A DNA stretch of 64,000 bases, taken from Natronorubrum texcoconense. GTDB lineage: Archaea; Halobacteriota; Halobacteria; Halobacteriales; Natrialbaceae. The DNA lies in assembly GCF_900100335.1 (NCBI RefSeq), contig NZ_FNFE01000002.1, positions 248,001 to 312,000 on the forward strand, given 5' to 3'. The notes under the pieces are model-generated. The model made no database searches, had not been told where the DNA came from, and saw only the letters and a program-made list of their open reading frames with translations. The position numbers were made by a program, and so were the translations under genes. Below, in pieces: positions 16,031 to 23,625 of the stretch; the first letter of the stretch is position 1; each line of letters begins with the position of its first letter.

Positions 16031-17197
16031 ATGACAACGCTCCGAACGCCAGGCCCGACGATCGGTGTCGTCGGCGGGGGACAGCTCGGTCGGATGCTCG
16101 CCGAGGCGGCATCGCCGCTGGGCGTCGAGGTCGTCGTGCTCGATCCGACGCCCGACTGCCCGGCCGCGCCCGTCGTCCGCGACCAGATCGTCGCCGACTT
16201 CGGCGACGAGGCCGGGATCCGCGAACTCGCCGCCCGCGCGGACGTGCTCACGTTCGAGATCGAACTCGCCGACCAGGACGTCTTAGAGCGCGTCAGCGAG
16301 GACTCGGGAACGCCCGTCCACCCGAAGCCGTCGACGCTGCGGACGATCCACGACAAACTCGTCCAGAAACGGGAACTCGAAGACGCCGGCATTCCCGTCC
16401 CGCCGTTCCGCGCGGTCGACGACGCTGACGACGTTCGCGACGCCATCGACGACTATGGCGCGCCGGTGATGCTCAAGGCTCGCACGGGCGGCTACGACGG
16501 CCGCGGAAACGTCCCCGTCGAATCGAAAGACGAGGCCGAGGAGGCCCTCGAGTCGGTCGCCGGCCCCGCGATGGTCGAAGCCTTCGTCGAGTTCGAGCGC
16601 GAGGTGTCCGTCATCGCGGTGAAGGGGGACGACGAGGTCGCAACCTTCCCGCTCGGGGAGAACATCCACGTCGACGAGATCCTTCGGGAGACCATCGTCC
16701 CCGCGCGCTCGAGCGAGGCGGCAACGGAACGAGCCTACGAAGTCGCGCGAGACGTGCTCGAGGTCATGGACGGGCGCGGAGTGTATGGAATCGAGCTCTT
16801 CGAAACGCCAGACGGCGAAGTTCTACTCAACGAGATCGCCCCGCGCCCGCACAACTCCGGCCACTGGACCATCGAGGGCGCACACAGTTCGCAGTTCGAA
16901 CAGCACGCGCGGGCCGTTCTCGGCTGGCCGCTGGGGTCGACCGAACTCCGCTCGCCGACCGCGCTGGCGAACCTGCTGGCCGACGTCGAGGAGAACCGTG
17001 ACGCGCAGTTGCGACACGTCGACCGCGTGCTCGAGACCCCCGGTGCGAACCTCCACTGGTACGGCAAGCGCCAGGCCCGACCGGGGCGCAAGATGGGACA
17101 CGTCACGGTCTCGGGGCGGGACGAGGATGCGGACGTAGAGGAACTGCTCGAGACTGCACGGGAACTCGAGGACGCGGTAACGTTCCGTTCCGAGTGA
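16031..17197 (+). CDS. purK: 5-(carboxyamino)imidazole ribonucleotide synthase
   Basis: 388 residues. It carboxylates AIR to N5-CAIR using ATP and bicarbonate in purine synthesis. The ATP-grasp architecture is clear: N-terminal IGVVGGGQLGRMLAEAA, central VMLKARTGGYDGRGN (ATP-binding lysine and glycine-rich loop), acidic metal site GIELFETPDGEVLLNEIAPRPHNSGHWTIE, and the PurK-type C-terminus LHWYGKRQARPGRKMGHVT. Its length is normal. purE follows 91 bases downstream on the same strand, so the pair supplies the two-step N5-CAIR route to CAIR. Confidence 0.95.
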   Translation: MTTLRTPGPTIGVVGGGQLGRMLAEAASPLGVEVVVLDPTPDCPAAPVVRDQIVADFGDEAGIRELAARADVLTFEIELADQDVLERVSEDSGTPVHPKPSTLRTIHDKLVQKRELEDAGIPVPPFRAVDDADDVRDAIDDYGAPVMLKARTGGYDGRGNVPVESKDEAEEALESVAGPAMVEAFVEFEREVSVIAVKGDDEVATFPLGENIHVDEILRETIVPARSSEAATERAYEVARDVLEVMDGRGVYGIELFETPDGEVLLNEIAPRPHNSGHWTIEGAHSSQFEQHARAVLGWPLGSTELRSPTALANLLADVEENRDAQLRHVDRVLETPGANLHWYGKRQARPGRKMGHVTVSGRDEDADVEELLETARELEDAVTFRSE

Positions 17198-17288
17198 GTG
17201 CCACGCGGTAACGTTCCGATCGGCGTGAGCACCGGCACGCCGTAACGGTCTCGGCGGTTTGAAGTCCTCCGGCCGACCACTGACAATC

Positions 17289-17921
17289 ATGAGCGACAGC
17301 GTCGCCGAGCTAATCGACCGGTTACACCGCGAGGCCGAACAGGACCGTCCGACCGAGGAGACGCCAGACGTTGGCATCGTCATGGGGAGCGACTCGGATC
17401 TCGAGGTCATGATGACCGGCGGGAAGCGTCGCGGGGCCTACGACGCGTTCGTCGACGAACTCGGCTTCGCCGAGCAGACCGATTTCGAGGACCCGCCCGC
17501 AGAGCGCTTTACCTTCGAGACGTACGTCACCTCCGCCCACCGAACGCCGGACTTAATGACGGCTTACGCCGAGACGGCCGAGGATCGCGGGCTCGAGGTG
17601 ATCATCGCCGGCGCGGGCGGGAAGTCCGCGGACCTGCCGAACATGACGGCCTCGATCGCCTATCCGCTGCCCGTGATCGGCGTCCCCGTCCAAGAGAAGT
17701 CCGTCGACAGCGTCATCGGAATGCCCACCGGGGCGCCGCTCGTGGCGGTCGACGCCGGGAAATCGTTCAACGCGGCGCTCTCGGCGGCCCAGATTCTCGC
17801 GCGCCAGTCCGACGAGGTTCGCGACCGACTCGTCGCCTACCACGAGGGGCTCCGCGAGGGGGTCGGGTCGGTCTCTCGAGCGCTCCACGACGAGGGAACG
17901 GTCGACTTTTCGAACCGGTAA
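17289..17921 (+). CDS. purE: 5-(carboxyamino)imidazole ribonucleotide mutase
   Basis: 210 residues from the ATG at 17289. It converts N5-CAIR to CAIR. The class I PurE signatures are present: GIVMGSDSDLEVM, then SAHRTPDLM with the catalytic histidine, then IIAGAGGKSADLPNM, and PVIGVPVQEKSVDSVIGMPTGAPL. An extra stretch of about 30 residues (GGKRRGAYDAFVDELGFAEQ onward) sits between the first two motifs, making the protein longer than the roughly 160-residue bacterial form. It is probably cotranscribed with purK. Confidence 0.94.
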   Translation: MSDSVAELIDRLHREAEQDRPTEETPDVGIVMGSDSDLEVMMTGGKRRGAYDAFVDELGFAEQTDFEDPPAERFTFETYVTSAHRTPDLMTAYAETAEDRGLEVIIAGAGGKSADLPNMTASIAYPLPVIGVPVQEKSVDSVIGMPTGAPLVAVDAGKSFNAALSAAQILARQSDEVRDRLVAYHEGLREGVGSVSRALHDEGTVDFSNR

Positions 17922-18237
17922 ATTTCGGTTCGATCTCGAGTTCGAACAATCGATCGGATAGCAAAGTGTACTCTCTCGAAAATTGAACATCCGTTTGGTT
18001 ACCCTCACCGCTGCACGCGGTCCTCTGTCGTTCTACTGCGTCTCCCTCTTGCGGTTTCCTCTATCGAGTAATCCTGGGATACCGATTCGTTCAATCACGA
18101 AATGTACATATGTAGTTTACAGTGATTATTCGAGAAGGTTCGATACGGCGGAAGTCGCCGGTATGGCCCGTCTGCGGCCGAAAAACGAACAATCAACCCT
18201 TATATGCGTGGGGTATGAATCTCCGAACGTTACGGAG
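17922..18237. promoter_or_regulatory. Promoter region of the nuo operon
   Basis: No gene is seen in these 316 bases. The core promoter is CTTATATGC at 18199-18207 preceded by an AATCAACC BRE-like tract, giving a predicted start near 18228 and about 10 nt of leader. An inverted repeat CTCCG/CGGAG (18221-18225, 18233-18237) covers the predicted start and touches the ATG. A perfect palindrome TACATATGTA lies at 18105-18114. These are candidate operator sites; no regulator is identified. Confidence 0.55.
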
Positions 18238-18651
18238 ATGAACGACTGGATCGCTATCGGGATGCTGGCGCTCGTGGGGTTGTCGATACCACTCGGTATG
18301 ATGGTGGTGTCCTACCTCATTCGACCGTCGGTTCCCGAAACGAGTAAACGTGCCACCTACGAGAGTGGCGAGATCCCGACCGGCGGAACGCGTATCCGCT
18401 TTAACATTCAGTACTACATGGTCGCGCTTCTGTTCGTGGTCTTCGATATCGAGACCGTCCTCCTGTTTCCGTGGGCGGTCGTCTATCAGGATGCGCTGGC
18501 CTCGCCGGAGTACGGGCTTCTCGAGGCGCTCGGTCCAATGTTGCTGTTCGTCGCCATCCTCATGATTGGACTCGCGTGGGCGTGGCGCACTGGTGCAGTA
18601 CAATGGGCACAGACACGAACGCAAGCAGCGTCCGACACTGACCGACAATGA
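18238..18651 (+). CDS. nuoA: NADH-quinone oxidoreductase-like subunit A
   Basis: 137 residues from the ATG at 18238, chosen because it follows the TATA box at normal spacing and removes an unrelated 85-residue extension. Three transmembrane helices are seen: IAIGMLALVGLSIPLGMMVVSYL, YYMVALLFVVFDIETVLLFPWAV and LGPMLLFVAILMIGLAWAW. The signature KRATYESGEIPTGGTRIRFNIQYYMVALLFVVFDIE includes the conserved acidic pair. It belongs to the membrane arm of a complex I-type proton pump. Its end overlaps nuoB by 4 bases (ATGA), so translation is coupled. Confidence 0.94.
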   Translation: MNDWIAIGMLALVGLSIPLGMMVVSYLIRPSVPETSKRATYESGEIPTGGTRIRFNIQYYMVALLFVVFDIETVLLFPWAVVYQDALASPEYGLLEALGPMLLFVAILMIGLAWAWRTGAVQWAQTRTQAASDTDRQ

Positions 18652-19355
18652 GTAGTGACAATCCACGGCAATCGATCTACGACAGCACCGCACCGTCGAC
18701 GGACACCCGCGACTCGCGGATCGGCGAGGGTCCCGACGACCGGTTCAACTCCAAACTGCGGGAGGCGTTCGGTTCGACGCCGTTCATCCTCACGAAGTTC
18801 GACAAGTTCATGAACTGGGTGCGGGGGAACTCGATGTTCATGCTGCAGTTCGGAATCGCCTGTTGCAGCATCGAGATGATTCACACGTACGCGATCAAAC
18901 ACGACCTCGATCGCTTCGGTGCCGGGGTTCCGCGCGCTTCGCCGCGACAAGCCGACGTGATGATCGTTCCCGGAACGATCGTCTCGAAGTTCGGCCCCCG
19001 CATGAAGCGCGTCTACGATCAGATGCCCGAACCCAAGTTCGTCGTCGGGATGGGATCGTGTACGATCTCCGGCGGTCCGTTTCAGGAAGGGTACAACGTC
19101 GTCAAGGGCGCCGAGGAGATTATTCCGATCGACATCCACGTTCCCGGCTGCCCGCCGCGACCGGAGGCGCTGGTCTACGGCGTCGCCAAACTCCAAGAAC
19201 GAATTCGAAACGGCGAGTCCTCGCCCGTCGTCGTCAAACCCTACGAACTCGAGCAGTTCGGCGACTTGGAGAAGGACGAACTCGTCCAGAAACTCGCGAG
19301 CGAGATCGACGAGGACGATCTCGTCATGCGCTACAACTGGGCTGATTCACCATGA
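18648..19355 (+). CDS. nuoB: NADH-quinone oxidoreductase-like subunit B
   Basis: 235 residues. It carries the N2 iron-sulfur cluster, the last electron carrier before quinone. Ligand motifs are visible: the CC pair in [12 protein letters not shown], then [11 protein letters not shown], then [11 protein letters not shown]. The N-terminal 40 residues are polar and specific to this lineage. It overlaps nuoA upstream and nuoCD downstream by 4 bases each. Confidence 0.96.
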   Translation: MSSDNPRQSIYDSTAPSTDTRDSRIGEGPDDRFNSKLREAFGSTPFILTKFDKFMNWVRGNSMFMLQFGIACCSIEMIHTYAIKHDLDRFGAGVPRASPRQADVMIVPGTIVSKFGPRMKRVYDQMPEPKFVVGMGSCTISGGPFQEGYNVVKGAEEIIPIDIHVPGCPPRPEALVYGVAKLQERIRNGESSPVVVKPYELEQFGDLEKDELVQKLASEIDEDDLVMRYNWADSP

Positions 19356-21007
19356 GTTCGGGACTCGAGCGAACGCGACCGGTGGAGACCACCGAGGACG
19401 ACCTCGAGGCGCTGTTGGGTGATCGCGCGCTCGCACGCGACGACCACCTGAACGCGCCGGGGTTCGTCATCCGACCGGACGACGTCCAGGACGTCCTCTC
19501 GGATCTGCGCGACGAGGCGGGGTTCGATCATCTCTCCTGTCTCACCGCACAGCAGTACGAGGATCGGTACGAGTCGATCTACCACATGAAGAAGTACGCC
19601 GATCCGACCCAGGAGGTCTCGATCGTCGTGCCGACGACGACCGACGACCCCGTCAGCGAGTCCGCCGCGCCGGTGTTTCGGACGGCGGACTGGCACGAGC
19701 GCGAGGCGTTCGACCTCGTCGGGATCGACTACGAAGGTCACCCCGATCCGCGACGGATCCTCCTACCTGAAACCTGGCAGGGCCACCCGCTCTCGCTGGA
19801 TTACGACCAGGAGAAGCCACAGCTCGTCACCCTGTCCGAACACGCCAACCCGATTCAGCCGGACCACCACGACGCCGAGTCGGACACGATGTTCTTGAAC
19901 ATCGGTCCACATCACCCGGCGACCCACGGCGTGCTCCACGTTAAAACCGTGCTGGACGGCGAGACGGTCGTCGACGTCGATCCCGACGTCGGCTACCTGC
20001 ACCGCTGTGAGGAGCAGATGTGCCAGCAGGGCACCTACCGTCACCAGATCATGCCCTACCCCGACCGCTGGGACTACGTCTCGGCCGGGCTGTTGAACGA
20101 GTGGGCGTACGCCCGCGCGGCCGAGGACCTGGCCGACATCGAGGTCCCCGAGTACGCTCAGATCATCCGGACGATGGGCGCCGAACTCTGTCGGATCGCC
20201 TCCCACATGCTCGCGCTCGGAACCTTCTGCCTGGACGTCTACGGCGACTTCACCGCCGTCTTCCAGTACGCGTTCCGCGACCGCGAGGTCGTCCAGGACA
20301 TTCTCGAGGATCTCACCGGCCAGCGGCTGATGTTCAACTACTTCCGCCTCGGCGGGGTCGCCTGGGACCTGCCCGAACCCCGCGAGGAGTTCATCGCAAA
20401 GACGCGGGACTTCCTCGACGAACTCCCGGCGAAGGTCGACGAGTACAACGACATGGTCACCTCGAACGAGATCTTCCAGGTCCGGTGTATCGACACCGGA
20501 GTTCTGGAACCCGAGGTCGCCAAGGACTACGGCTGTACCGGACCCGTCGCCCGCGGGTCGGGCGTCGACTACGACATTCGACGCGACGACCCCTACGGCT
20601 ACTACTCCGAACTCGACTGGGACGTCATCACCGACGACGGCTGTGACAATTACAGCCGCGTCCTCTGTCGGATGCGGGAGGTCGAGGAGTCCGCGAAGAT
20701 CATCGAGCAGTGTCTCGACTTACTCGAGGACTGGCCCGAGGACGAACGTGAGATCCAGGCCAACGTCCCGCGGACGCTGAAGCCGGACGCGGATACGGAG
20801 GTCTACCGCGCGGTCGAGGGTGCGAAGGGCGAACTCGGCATCTACATCCGATCCGACGGAACGGACAAACCGGGTCGGTTCAAGATCCGCAGCCCGTGTT
20901 ACCACAACCTCTCGGCGCTCGGCGAGATGACCCAAGGGGAGTACATCCCCGATCTGATCGCTTCGCTCGGCAGTCTCGACATCGTTCTCGGGGAGGTGGA
21001 TCGGTAA
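19352..21007 (+). CDS. nuoCD: NADH-quinone oxidoreductase-like fused subunits C and D
   Basis: 551 residues. The first 165 residues are the NuoC (30-kDa) domain, with VFRTADWHEREAFDLVGIDYEGHPDPRRILLPETWQGHPL. From about residue 185 comes NuoD (49-kDa), with MFLNIGPHHPATHGVLHVKT, VGYLHRCEEQ, ELCRIASHMLALG and the C-terminal KIRSPCYHNLSAL. Together they form the quinone-site scaffold next to the N2 cluster. The C-D fusion is common in several archaeal and bacterial lineages. nuoH begins 2 bases after its stop. Confidence 0.96.
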   Translation: MSSGLERTRPVETTEDDLEALLGDRALARDDHLNAPGFVIRPDDVQDVLSDLRDEAGFDHLSCLTAQQYEDRYESIYHMKKYADPTQEVSIVVPTTTDDPVSESAAPVFRTADWHEREAFDLVGIDYEGHPDPRRILLPETWQGHPLSLDYDQEKPQLVTLSEHANPIQPDHHDAESDTMFLNIGPHHPATHGVLHVKTVLDGETVVDVDPDVGYLHRCEEQMCQQGTYRHQIMPYPDRWDYVSAGLLNEWAYARAAEDLADIEVPEYAQIIRTMGAELCRIASHMLALGTFCLDVYGDFTAVFQYAFRDREVVQDILEDLTGQRLMFNYFRLGGVAWDLPEPREEFIAKTRDFLDELPAKVDEYNDMVTSNEIFQVRCIDTGVLEPEVAKDYGCTGPVARGSGVDYDIRRDDPYGYYSELDWDVITDDGCDNYSRVLCRMREVEESAKIIEQCLDLLEDWPEDEREIQANVPRTLKPDADTEVYRAVEGAKGELGIYIRSDGTDKPGRFKIRSPCYHNLSALGEMTQGEYIPDLIASLGSLDIVLGEVDR

Positions 21008-21009
21008 CT

Positions 21010-22101
21010 ATGGTCGGCGCAATCACACGGACGCCGCTCCAGAACGACGACACCATCCTGCTCCCCGAACGGATCGGGGATCTGACGGGGCTCGACGCGT
21101 ACGGAACCGGTGGCGAACTGCTCGCCATCTTTCTGGCGGCCTTCCTCATCGGAAACTTGATGCTGGCGATGACCGGCGTCGCCGGCCCGTGGGCGAAACG
21201 GAAGATCACCGCGGCGTTCACCGACCGTATCGCGGTTAACCGACTGGGACCGGCCGGCATCCTGATCATCGTCGCCGACTCCGTGCGGCTGCTCTCGAAG
21301 GAGCTGATTATCCCCGAGAATGCCGATCGACCGGCCTACGACCTCGCGCCGATCGTCATCGCCTCGTCGGCGCTGCTCGGCTTCGCCGTCATCCCGATGG
21401 GAAGCGGGATCCACCTCGCCGACCCCGAAGTCGGGCTGGCGTACGTCTTCGCGGTGGCCGGCATCGCGAGCATCGGTCTGGTGATGGCCGGCTACGCGTC
21501 GTCGAACAAGTACTCGATGCTCGGCGGCCTGCGAGCGGTGGCACAGAACGTCGCCTACGAGATCCCGCTGGTCGTCACCGGGATGTCGGTCGTCATCTTC
21601 GCCGGCTCCCTGCAGATGAGTACGATCGTCGAGGCGCAGGCGGCAACGTTCGATCTCGGCATCGTCTCGATTCCGGCGTGGTACGCGCTCGTCAACCCGT
21701 TCGCGTTCGTCCTCTTCCTGGTGGCGAACTTCGCGGAAGTCGGTCGGAATCCCTTCGACACGCCCGAAGCGCCGACAGAGATCGTCGCCGGCTACCAGAC
21801 CGAGTACTCCTCGGTCTACTTCGTCCTGATCTACCTCGGGGAGTTCCTCCACATCTTCCTCGGCGGGGCGATCATCGCGACGATCTTCCTCGGCGGTCCG
21901 GCGGGGCCGGGCCCGGCCGAGCTCGGCATCGTCTGGTTCCTCATCAAGATCTGGGCGGTGTTCCTGCTGACTCAGTGGCTCCGATCGGCGGTGCCTCGAG
22001 TCAGGATCGACCAACTGATCGAGATCGGCTGGAAGGGACTGCTCGTCCTCTCCTTTGCGAATCTCGTACTCACTGCGGTAATTGTGGGGCTGATAGCATG
22101 A
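21010..22101 (+). CDS. nuoH: NADH-quinone oxidoreductase-like subunit H
   Basis: 363 residues from the ATG at 21010; a longer frame from 20896 overlaps nuoCD and is rejected. It is a polytopic membrane subunit linking the quinone site to the membrane arm. Conserved loops are present: AFTDRIAVNRLGPAGIL, DSVRLLSKELIIPENADR, GGLRAVAQNVAYEIPL and ANFAEVGRNPFDTPEAPTEIVAGYQTEYSS, the last being the acidic quinone-chamber loop. It overlaps nuoI by 4 bases. Confidence 0.95.
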   Translation: MVGAITRTPLQNDDTILLPERIGDLTGLDAYGTGGELLAIFLAAFLIGNLMLAMTGVAGPWAKRKITAAFTDRIAVNRLGPAGILIIVADSVRLLSKELIIPENADRPAYDLAPIVIASSALLGFAVIPMGSGIHLADPEVGLAYVFAVAGIASIGLVMAGYASSNKYSMLGGLRAVAQNVAYEIPLVVTGMSVVIFAGSLQMSTIVEAQAATFDLGIVSIPAWYALVNPFAFVLFLVANFAEVGRNPFDTPEAPTEIVAGYQTEYSSVYFVLIYLGEFLHIFLGGAIIATIFLGGPAGPGPAELGIVWFLIKIWAVFLLTQWLRSAVPRVRIDQLIEIGWKGLLVLSFANLVLTAVIVGLIA

Positions 22102-22559
22102 TCGGGTTACTCAAATCGATGGCGACGACGATGAAGCACGCACTGGACGGCTCGACCTTCACGGTCGAGTATCCCGAGACAGCTCCGGACGTCTCCCCGC
22201 GGTTCAGGGGCGTCCACAAGTTCAGCCAGGAGCGCTGTATCTGGTGTCGCCAGTGTGAAAACGTCTGTCCGAACGACACGATTCAGATCGTGATGGACGA
22301 CCAGCGCAACGGCGAACAGTACAACCTCCACATCGGCCAGTGTATCTACTGCCGGCTCTGTGAGGAGGTCTGTCCGGTCGACGCCATCCTGCTCACCCAG
22401 AACTTCGAGTTCACGGCGGATACGAAACACGACTTCGTCTACAACAAAGAGCAGCTGAAAGCCGTACCGTGGTACAAGGATATCGACCCGCTCGAGTCAC
22501 GCGAACCCGACCGGAGCGCGTGGATCGGCGAGGGGGAGGGGGACGTCGATTACCAGTAA
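22098..22559 (+). CDS. nuoI: NADH-quinone oxidoreductase-like subunit I
   Basis: 153 residues. It is a two-cluster ferredoxin-type subunit. The two 4Fe-4S motifs are CIWCRQCENVCPND and CIYCRLCEEVCPVD, both complete with the CxxCxxCxxxCP pattern. They carry electrons toward NuoB. With NuoEFG absent in this cluster, NuoI or NuoCD is the probable entry point for an external donor. nuoJ starts 2 bases after the stop. Confidence 0.96.
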   Translation: MIGLLKSMATTMKHALDGSTFTVEYPETAPDVSPRFRGVHKFSQERCIWCRQCENVCPNDTIQIVMDDQRNGEQYNLHIGQCIYCRLCEEVCPVDAILLTQNFEFTADTKHDFVYNKEQLKAVPWYKDIDPLESREPDRSAWIGEGEGDVDYQ

Positions 22560-22561
22560 CA

Positions 22562-22831
22562 ATGTTGGAAACGATTGCGTTTGCGGCGTTTGCGTTCGTG
22601 ACGCTCGCCAGCGCGCTGGCTGTGGTCCTGCTGAAGGATCCGTGGCACTCGGCGCTCATGCTCGGCGTGGCGCTGACGAGTATCGCGGTACACTTCGTGA
22701 TGTTGGCGGCCGAGTTCGTCGCCATGATGCAGGTCCTCGTCTACGTCGGCGGGGTGTTGGTGCTCATCACGTTCGCCGTGATGCTCACCCAGCGTGACGA
22801 CGAGGCGTCCGACGAGGTGGTACAGGCATGA
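22562..22831 (+). CDS. nuoJ1: NADH-quinone oxidoreductase-like subunit J, N-terminal half
   Basis: 89 residues from the ATG at 22562. Three helices are seen: TIAFAAFAFVTLASALAVVLL, SALMLGVALTSIAVHFVMLAAEFVAM and VLVYVGGVLVLITFAVMLT. The pi-bulge helix motif LVYVGGVLVLITFAVML is the hallmark of NuoJ. The protein stops after helix 3; the remaining part is encoded by the next frame, which overlaps by 4 bases. Split nuoJ is usual in haloarchaea. Confidence 0.9.
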   Translation: MLETIAFAAFAFVTLASALAVVLLKDPWHSALMLGVALTSIAVHFVMLAAEFVAMMQVLVYVGGVLVLITFAVMLTQRDDEASDEVVQA

Positions 22832-23322
22832 CGACCGGACCGAAACTTCGACTCGGAAGGACGCTCGCTCCGGGGCTGCTCGCCGTCGCCCTCTTCGGGC
22901 TGATGGCGCTGATCGTCCTCAATACGTCGTTCCAGCCGATGGCCGACGGCGGCTTCGAGGCGGAGTCGATCACCGCCGCGATCGGCTACGCGATGTTCGA
23001 TTTCGCGACGCTCCAGGAGTCCGACGGCGTGACGGGAACCGAGCCGTTCCTCGCCGCGTTCCTGCTGATCGCGCTCACGCTCGACGCGGCGCTCGACGCC
23101 TCGCTCGTCCTCGCAAAACGCGAGGAAGACGGCGAGCCGGTGTCGGCGCTCGGGAGTACGGGCCCAAGCGACGCCGCACCCGGCACCGGTTCCGGCGACT
23201 CGAGCGGCTTCGGTCCGGTCGGGCCGACGGCGACGGACGGCGGGTCCGCCGCCGAAAGCGCGAGTTCCGAGGACGGGACGACCGACGCCGACGCGGAGTC
23301 GACGGGAGGTGACGACCGATGA
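22828..23322 (+). CDS. nuoJ2: NADH-quinone oxidoreductase-like subunit J, C-terminal half
   Basis: 164 residues. There are two hydrophobic helices (LAPGLLAVALFGLMALIVLNTSF and EPFLAAFLLIALTLDAALDASLVLA), corresponding to the last helices of full-length NuoJ. They are followed by a lineage-specific G/S/D-rich tail of about 70 residues that looks disordered. It lies in the position expected for the second nuoJ piece and overlaps nuoK by 4 bases. Confidence 0.82.
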   Translation: MTTGPKLRLGRTLAPGLLAVALFGLMALIVLNTSFQPMADGGFEAESITAAIGYAMFDFATLQESDGVTGTEPFLAAFLLIALTLDAALDASLVLAKREEDGEPVSALGSTGPSDAAPGTGSGDSSGFGPVGPTATDGGSAAESASSEDGTTDADAESTGGDDR

Positions 23323-23624
23323 CGGTCGGCGTCGAGTACTACGTTCTCCTGTCGATGGCGCTGTTCTCGATCGGGCTGTTCGGCGTGTTGACGCGTCGTA
23401 ACGCACTGATGTTCCTGATGTCCGTCGAACTGATGTTGAACGCGGCGAACATCAACCTGATCGCCTTTGCGTTCTATCACGGCAACCTCACGGGGCAGGT
23501 CTTCGCGCTGTTCGCGATGGCGCTCGCCGCCGCCGAGGTCGCCGTCGGTCTCGGGATCATCCTGGTGCTGTACCGCAACTTCCGTGACGTCGACGTCACG
23601 GTTCCGACGACGATGAGGTGGTAA
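23319..23624 (+). CDS. nuoK: NADH-quinone oxidoreductase-like subunit K
   Basis: 101 residues with three transmembrane helices and the NuoK signature GVLTRRNALMFLMSVELMLNAANINLIAF. The membrane glutamate of SVELMLNA is retained, as is the second acidic residue in ALAAAEVAVGLGIILVLYR. It is part of the proton path of the membrane arm. nuoL starts 1 base after its stop. Confidence 0.95.
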   Translation: MTVGVEYYVLLSMALFSIGLFGVLTRRNALMFLMSVELMLNAANINLIAFAFYHGNLTGQVFALFAMALAAAEVAVGLGIILVLYRNFRDVDVTVPTTMRW

Positions 23625-23625
23625 G

